From Abelmoschus esculentus (Eukaryota; Streptophyta; Magnoliopsida; Malvales; Malvaceae), in assembly GCA_035048815.1 (NCBI GenBank), contig JAUCBN010000007.1:1929501-1993500 (forward strand): 64,000 nt of DNA, written 5' to 3'. Each line of letters begins with the position of its first letter. Within the stretch, counting starts at the first letter, position 1. Under the pieces are notes generated by a model. It was not told the origin of the DNA. It worked only from the letters and a program-made list of their open reading frames with translations, and searched no databases. Made by a program: the position numbers and the translations under genes. Shown one piece after another: positions 60,001-64,000 of the stretch.

Positions 60001-60715
60001 CGATGTCGGCAGTTGCTGGATCATATGGCTACATTGCCCCTGGTAAGTTGTCCTTGGCTTTCCAGTTTCACAAAAGGTACTATTACTATTATATTGATCA
60101 AGATCATACGCGATGACGACACCGCTAATGGTGAAATTGAAAAAAAATCTTCCTCGTTCTCGTACATTTCCATTTTTTTGTTTGTTTTATGCAGTTTTTG
60201 AGTTCTATTTGTGATAGATGACATATTTGTTTTCACTGATAGCGAATACCAAACCTAAGATGTAATTAGAACGAGCACATGATGTTCTAATCCTTTTCTG
60301 ATCATTGACAATGTTTCTGTTCTTTATGACAGAATATGCATACACTATGAAGGTGACTGAAAAATGTGACATCTATAGCTATGGGGTTGTTTTACTGGAG
60401 TTGTTAACTGGGAAGACTCCTGTACAGCCATTGGATCATGGAGGCGATCTTGTCACGTACGTGAGACATTATGTTCGCAAGCACTCATTGACTACTGGGA
60501 TACTTGACAATCGCTTAAATCTTAACGATAGAAGTATTGTTGATCACATGATAACCGTCTTGAAAATTGCTCTACTATGCACCAGCATGTCTCCTTTTGA
60601 TCGGCCGTCTATGCGTGAAGTCGTGAAAATGCTGATAGAATCAAAAAGACAAGAAGACAACTTCGACATGTCTCCCACCGACGACGGTCTTCCCCTGAAA
60701 CACAATGCCTCGTGA
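57093..60715 (+). CDS. LRR receptor-like serine/threonine kinase (subfamily XI, At5g63930/At2g33170-like)
   Basis: Plasma-membrane receptor kinase, ligand unknown. Two coding exons, 57093-60042 and 60333-60715; 3333 nt, 1110 residues, phase consistent. Order: signal anchor (FWRFLLVSALLITIANG), LRRNT block (LLLELKNSLHDENNHLGNW, CGWIGVNCS), about 26 LRRs of the xLSGxIPxELGN type, a paired-Cys cap (NKGLCGRPLRNC), a transmembrane segment at about 747-770 (IVAGVVGGVSLILIVILI), and a kinase with glycine loop VGRGACGTVYKAV near 820, VAVKKLAS, HRDIKSNNILLD near 934 and VGDFGLAKV near 955. The single intron lies between YIAP and EYAYTMKVTEK, as in relatives. It is an RD kinase with all catalytic residues. 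The first ATG after the leader acceptor is used; an in-frame ATG at 57117 (MSRNFESRRH) is an alternative start. Confidence 0.95.
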
Positions 60716-61296
60716 AAGTATGTCACTCACTACACGCCATTTTCATTAACCAGTATGATTCTTTCGCTGTTGATTTTTCCGTATTATTTACGCAGAAAGA
60801 TATAACAGCGTATACATTTTCCGATAAAGAATCTGTTAATAGGTAATGGAAGTAACCGATGACACTCGAATTCCATAGAATACTATATAGTATAGTAGCA
60901 CCAGTGTACAGACAGATTGGATTCTTTGGAAATATTACTGCTGTTCTTAGGTCACTGATCGGAGCATCGTTTGCTCGCTCCATTGTTGAAATCAAACTGT
61001 TTTTAGTTTCTGTATGCTTTTTCGACCTATTTCGTACCCGAAATGCTCCTTTTAATCTGCCAATACTTCTGTAGATGCTGCAAAGTCACCGGAAAATACA
61101 GAAATCATTTTCGTGAACTAGATAGACCACTACAGAACTAAATTATTTATTACATAACATGTCAGGAATTATAGGACAACAGTTCATCATATTGCAATAA
61201 ACCACACATATATGTATATTCTGAACAACAAAGAGCATAAAAGAAACTAAATACATAGATATGCAAGCAAGCAAACCGAGTCCCCAAGCTAGAATT
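60716..61296. other. Convergent 3' UTRs of the receptor kinase and S-protein homologue
   Basis: No further gene is visible between the two stop codons. Confidence 0.5.
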
Positions 61297-61701
61297 TCAG
61301 TCTGTTTCCCACACAGATTTTTGAACCCAGCTAGAATTATCCCAACTGAGGAAGATCCCATCGTTCTTAAGCATCCAGTATACCGCCTTGTGACTCCGGT
61401 CTCGGCGCGGCTGAAATGCATGCCACGACGCCATTTGCCGCCCCAGTGTCGCCATACAATAATACACTGCCCTTTCTTGAACGCTGCATTGATATTCGTC
61501 CCCTTCACCCACTTGGTGCATCCCGTAATCGGTGTAGCTTGACCTGCAACGGATTTGCATCGGCCCTGAGCCCTTCAGCATCGAATTCTTTATATGAACC
61601 ACCGTCAGTTGTTTGTATTGTCTTCCGAGAACCGATGAAGTTAGGCTGATGATGATCAGAACCGACGCCAGAAACACGACAAGACAGCTCCGGGAACCCA
61701 T
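61297..61701 (-). CDS. Plant S-protein homologue (self-incompatibility protein S1 family), secreted
   Basis: Small secreted protein of the family founded by poppy stigma S proteins; most members outside Papaver have no known role. Single exon, 134 residues. Signal peptide about 1-26 (CLVVFLASVLIIISLTSSVLG). The mature part shows the family layout: VVHIKNSM, MQIRCRSSYTDYGMHQVGEG, YQCSVQERAVYYCMATLG and a C-terminal RSHKAVYWMLKNDGIFLSW (the usual DGI block). Length and cysteine pattern are normal for the family. A TATA box lies about 60 bases upstream of the ATG. Confidence 0.88.
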   Translation of the reverse strand: MGSRSCLVVFLASVLIIISLTSSVLGRQYKQLTVVHIKNSMLKGSGPMQIRCRSSYTDYGMHQVGEGDEYQCSVQERAVYYCMATLGRQMASWHAFQPRRDRSHKAVYWMLKNDGIFLSWDNSSWVQKSVWETD

Positions 61702-61757
61702 GTTCTTTGTAATGTTTCTTTTGTTTTTTCAGTGACTTGGATATGATCAATTCTCTC

Positions 61758-61766
61758 CCTTTTATA
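61758..61766 (-). promoter_or_regulatory. Likely TATA box of the S-protein homologue
   Basis: TATAAAAGG on the minus strand about 57-65 bases upstream of the ATG at 61701; motif and spacing only. Confidence 0.55.
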
Positions 61767-61799
61767 AGTGAAAGGAATGGAAAGTACATGCACAGTGAT

Positions 61800-63131
61800 G
61801 GAGGGAGATTAATGGAGAATTAGACAGCATTTCTCGATTGTAATGAAAAATTTATAAAGAAATCCAAGTCTAAAGCCAGATGATCAACGACTCAGCAAAG
61901 GTAACGAATTATTGAATTATTTTTAATAAATAAGATAGTAATTATTGTTAATTATTAAATAGTCTAACAAGATGTGATCTTAAATCGCGGAGTAATATCA
62001 AAGGTTTAGATTTTAATATTATAAATAAAATAAATTAATTTAGATAATTTATATTTTATAAAAAAAAAATTATAGTGTTCGATCTAATTTAATACATTAA
62101 TAAATTAAATATAAATTATTATACTAAAAAAGTTTAATAGTAATTATTGATGTTTATGAAATCGCTGAGACAGAACTATTAAAGGTTGGGAAAGGCAAAC
62201 CTGCAATTACAAATTTGACCAAAATTTAAATTAATACTATAATTTATTAGACATTATCACCGATTTTCAGGCCTCTGCACGTGTAATTTCTTTAAGTTTA
62301 GATATTTCATCAAATGAAATTTTGCCACGTACAGGGTCTTACTTCACGGGTGTAGGAAGGGAACGGTGGACTTCTTGACTCTTTCAGGGGGAAAAATAAT
62401 TTAGTGGTATTTGTTAAGTATTCGATTGAATTTTTAATAATTAATATTATCATATATTTGTGTCAATACGATTTGCCATAGAAATATGAATAAATGTATG
62501 CATAATTTTATATTACGGAGATAAATTTATATTTTTTAAATAAAATCATAAATAAAAAATAAAATAATTTTTTTAATAAAAAAGTGTGAATTTCAAATAT
62601 ATAGGGACGACCAATAATTAATAATTATATAAATATCAAATGAGTAGATTACATATTTAGTCACTCAATTCTTAATATAATTATATTTTAGTCACTTAAT
62701 TGAAGCTTAAGATTCAGCTTAATTGATAATCGTCCATTATCATCTCCTCTGATTAAGATTAGGATCAGATTGAAGCTCTCTTCTCATTTCTGTTTGAATA
62801 ACATTAAAAACATGTTTATTTGTGCTTCTGGTATTTTGAGCATTTGGTGAACGGAATCTATTTAGTTTATGATTATTTATTGAGCATGGAATCTTATCAG
62901 GCTTACTTGATAAAGCAAATGGCTAACCATTTTGAACATATTCTTTGCATATTCAGTCATCTTCTACCATAATACTTCATAACATTAACCAATTCCTTTT
63001 GATTATTGTTTTTTGAAGGTTTTGCTTCGATTTGGATTCTCAAATATCTTTATGCATTGTCGATATGTGTTATATACTTGTTGAAATTGACTGTTCCGAG
63101 GGTGGAGGCTCATTAATTAGTATAATCCCTT
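61800..63131. other. AT-rich intergenic region
   Basis: No gene supported. 62740-63120 is less AT-rich and contains a short frame, MESYQAYLIKQMANHFEHIL (starting near 62887), without a recognised family. Confidence 0.4.
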
Positions 63132-64000
63132 TGTCACACCCCGCCACCACATGATCGAGGAGGCCGCACACCAAGGGGCCAACATGACCGAGGAGGCCGC
63201 ACCACTAGGGGCCAAGACGGACACCATAGTTTCTGCCCAACACCATGGGGCGGAAGTCAGCACCCGACGTGCACACCAAGGAGCCGAGGACAGCACCCGA
63301 CGTACACACCAAGGAGCCGAGCACAACACCCGCATCACTCGTCCACCCGTGCGGGCCGATAGCAGCACTAGTCATGCGCAACCAAGGGGCGAGATCCGCG
63401 CCCACACCATCCCACCGAGGGGCGAACCCATTGCTCGCATCTTCCAGCAGCATCTGGGGTCCGAGGGCCTTGCCACCCAGACCGAGCCCGATACCTTGCG
63501 AGCTGCCCAAGTGTTTCTGTCCGAAGTCTTGGGCCTTTCTCAAGCCCATACAGCCAATCCATTTGGAGAATGCACATTTGACCGGATTACACAAGGAAAG
63601 AAGGAGCCACCAACCAAATCCCCTGATTCAAGGAAAGTGTCTCCCAGCACTTATGGAAACAATCATCATTCATCCATGCATTGAAGGAAAGCTCACCAAC
63701 CATGATTTTCCTTCCTTTATTATTTGTCTTAGATTAATCTTAGCCATCGATTTACTTCTTTTGTAACCGTTAGATCATAGCTAGCCATCCTATAAATAGT
63801 GGCTTCATTTTCATTTGTAACTCACTTCATTCTTCACTTTTCTCTTGAGTAATAGAAAGCAACACTTTCTCTCATCTTTCTTTTGCCTTGCTTTTATTTC
63901 CGCTGTGCTTATCCAAGCATTTCTCTTAGATTTTTAGGCTGACTTAGCCGCACCATCAAAGAGATTCGCGACTAAGGCCGCACGGTTCCGCTAGTAGAAC
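63132..64000 (+). mobile_element. Long terminal repeat of an LTR retrotransposon, right end outside window
   Basis: Base composition switches sharply to GC-rich at TGTCACACCCCGCC (63132), a common start of plant LTRs. A TATA box (TATAAATAG, 63791-63799) is followed by a CT-rich leader-like stretch (CACTTTCTCTCATCTTTC), as in the U3-R region of a plus-strand LTR. The segment reaches the window end without a clear terminus, primer-binding site or polyprotein, so 5' LTR, solo LTR or TRIM cannot be told apart. An open frame of 177 codons (63151-63684) is made of repeats and is probably not a real protein. Confidence 0.65.
63155..63345 (+). repeat. 33-bp tandem repeats within the LTR
   Basis: Units of about 33 bp recur. 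Two adjacent copies around 63267-63332 share CACACCAAGGAGCCGAG and CACCCGACGT words, and upstream copies (CACACCAAGGGGCC, CCGAGGAGGCCGCAC) are more diverged. In translation this gives eleven-residue repeats such as TRRAHQGAEDS. Since 33 is a multiple of three, the frame stays open by default. Confidence 0.75.

Noticed and set aside
63151..63684. 177-codon open frame in the GC-rich block as a protein gene
   Set aside because: It is built of 33-bp tandem repeats inside an LTR, with similar-sized frames on both strands.

Overview
This is a plant nuclear window: spliced genes with GT-AG introns, plastid GS2, class XI myosin, YLS3-type GPI-anchored lipid-transfer protein, S-protein homologue, LRR receptor kinases, F-box protein, and very AT-rich intergenic DNA with decayed transposons. 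It is clearly a eudicot. The overall look suggests a Malvaceae-type genome (cotton/cacao relatives), but that is an impression and not proven here. All splice sites were read by eye; where exon phases are quoted as consistent, they were summed by hand.

Layout. 1-3629 (+): 3' part of a FEI1/FEI2-type LRR receptor kinase, its 5' end lying outside the window. 4327-5473 (-) and 8363-9871 (-): two related dual-specificity phosphatases (DsPTP1/MKP2 type) flanking a GPI-anchored lipid-transfer protein (6482-7260, -). The second phosphatase has an in-frame TGA at codon 9 and sits head to head with what looks like an orphan first exon of an organellar guanylate kinase (10656-10806, +). 12479-15004 (+): complete plastid glutamine synthetase in 12 coding exons. 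17048-18376 (-): intronless F-box protein. 20238-21550 (-): two-exon coiled-coil protein with a frameshift near its first ATG. 27523-45090 (+): class XI myosin with an expanded coiled-coil region. 57093-60715 (+): 1110-residue LRR receptor kinase. 61297-61701 (-): S-protein homologue. From 63132: start of an LTR retroelement running out of the window.

The most unusual locus is the myosin. Its rod has grown in two ways: a ~66-nt (22-residue) unit is tandemly repeated inside one 957-nt exon, and a small coiled-coil exon together with its intron is tandemly copied at least six times (38693-40352). The open frame is broken twice, by a CAA-to-TAA type stop in the repeated exon (38033) and by one surplus base in a G7 run (around 40746-40752), although motor, IQ and globular-tail exons are otherwise in phase. 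It is either a young pseudogene, a gene making a tail-less motor, or partly an assembly problem.

The intergenic DNA contains two elements with exact 9-bp target duplications typical of Mutator-like elements (18916-19775 and 25361-25560), a 0.62-kb inverted-repeat element inside a myosin intron, microsatellites, a cluster of TATCGATA-type motifs (48760-49195), and large AT-rich stretches where I see no gene (21.6-27.0 kb, 45.9-55.4 kb). I found no operon, CRISPR array or novel defence-like system; the myosin exon array is the best candidate for something undescribed.
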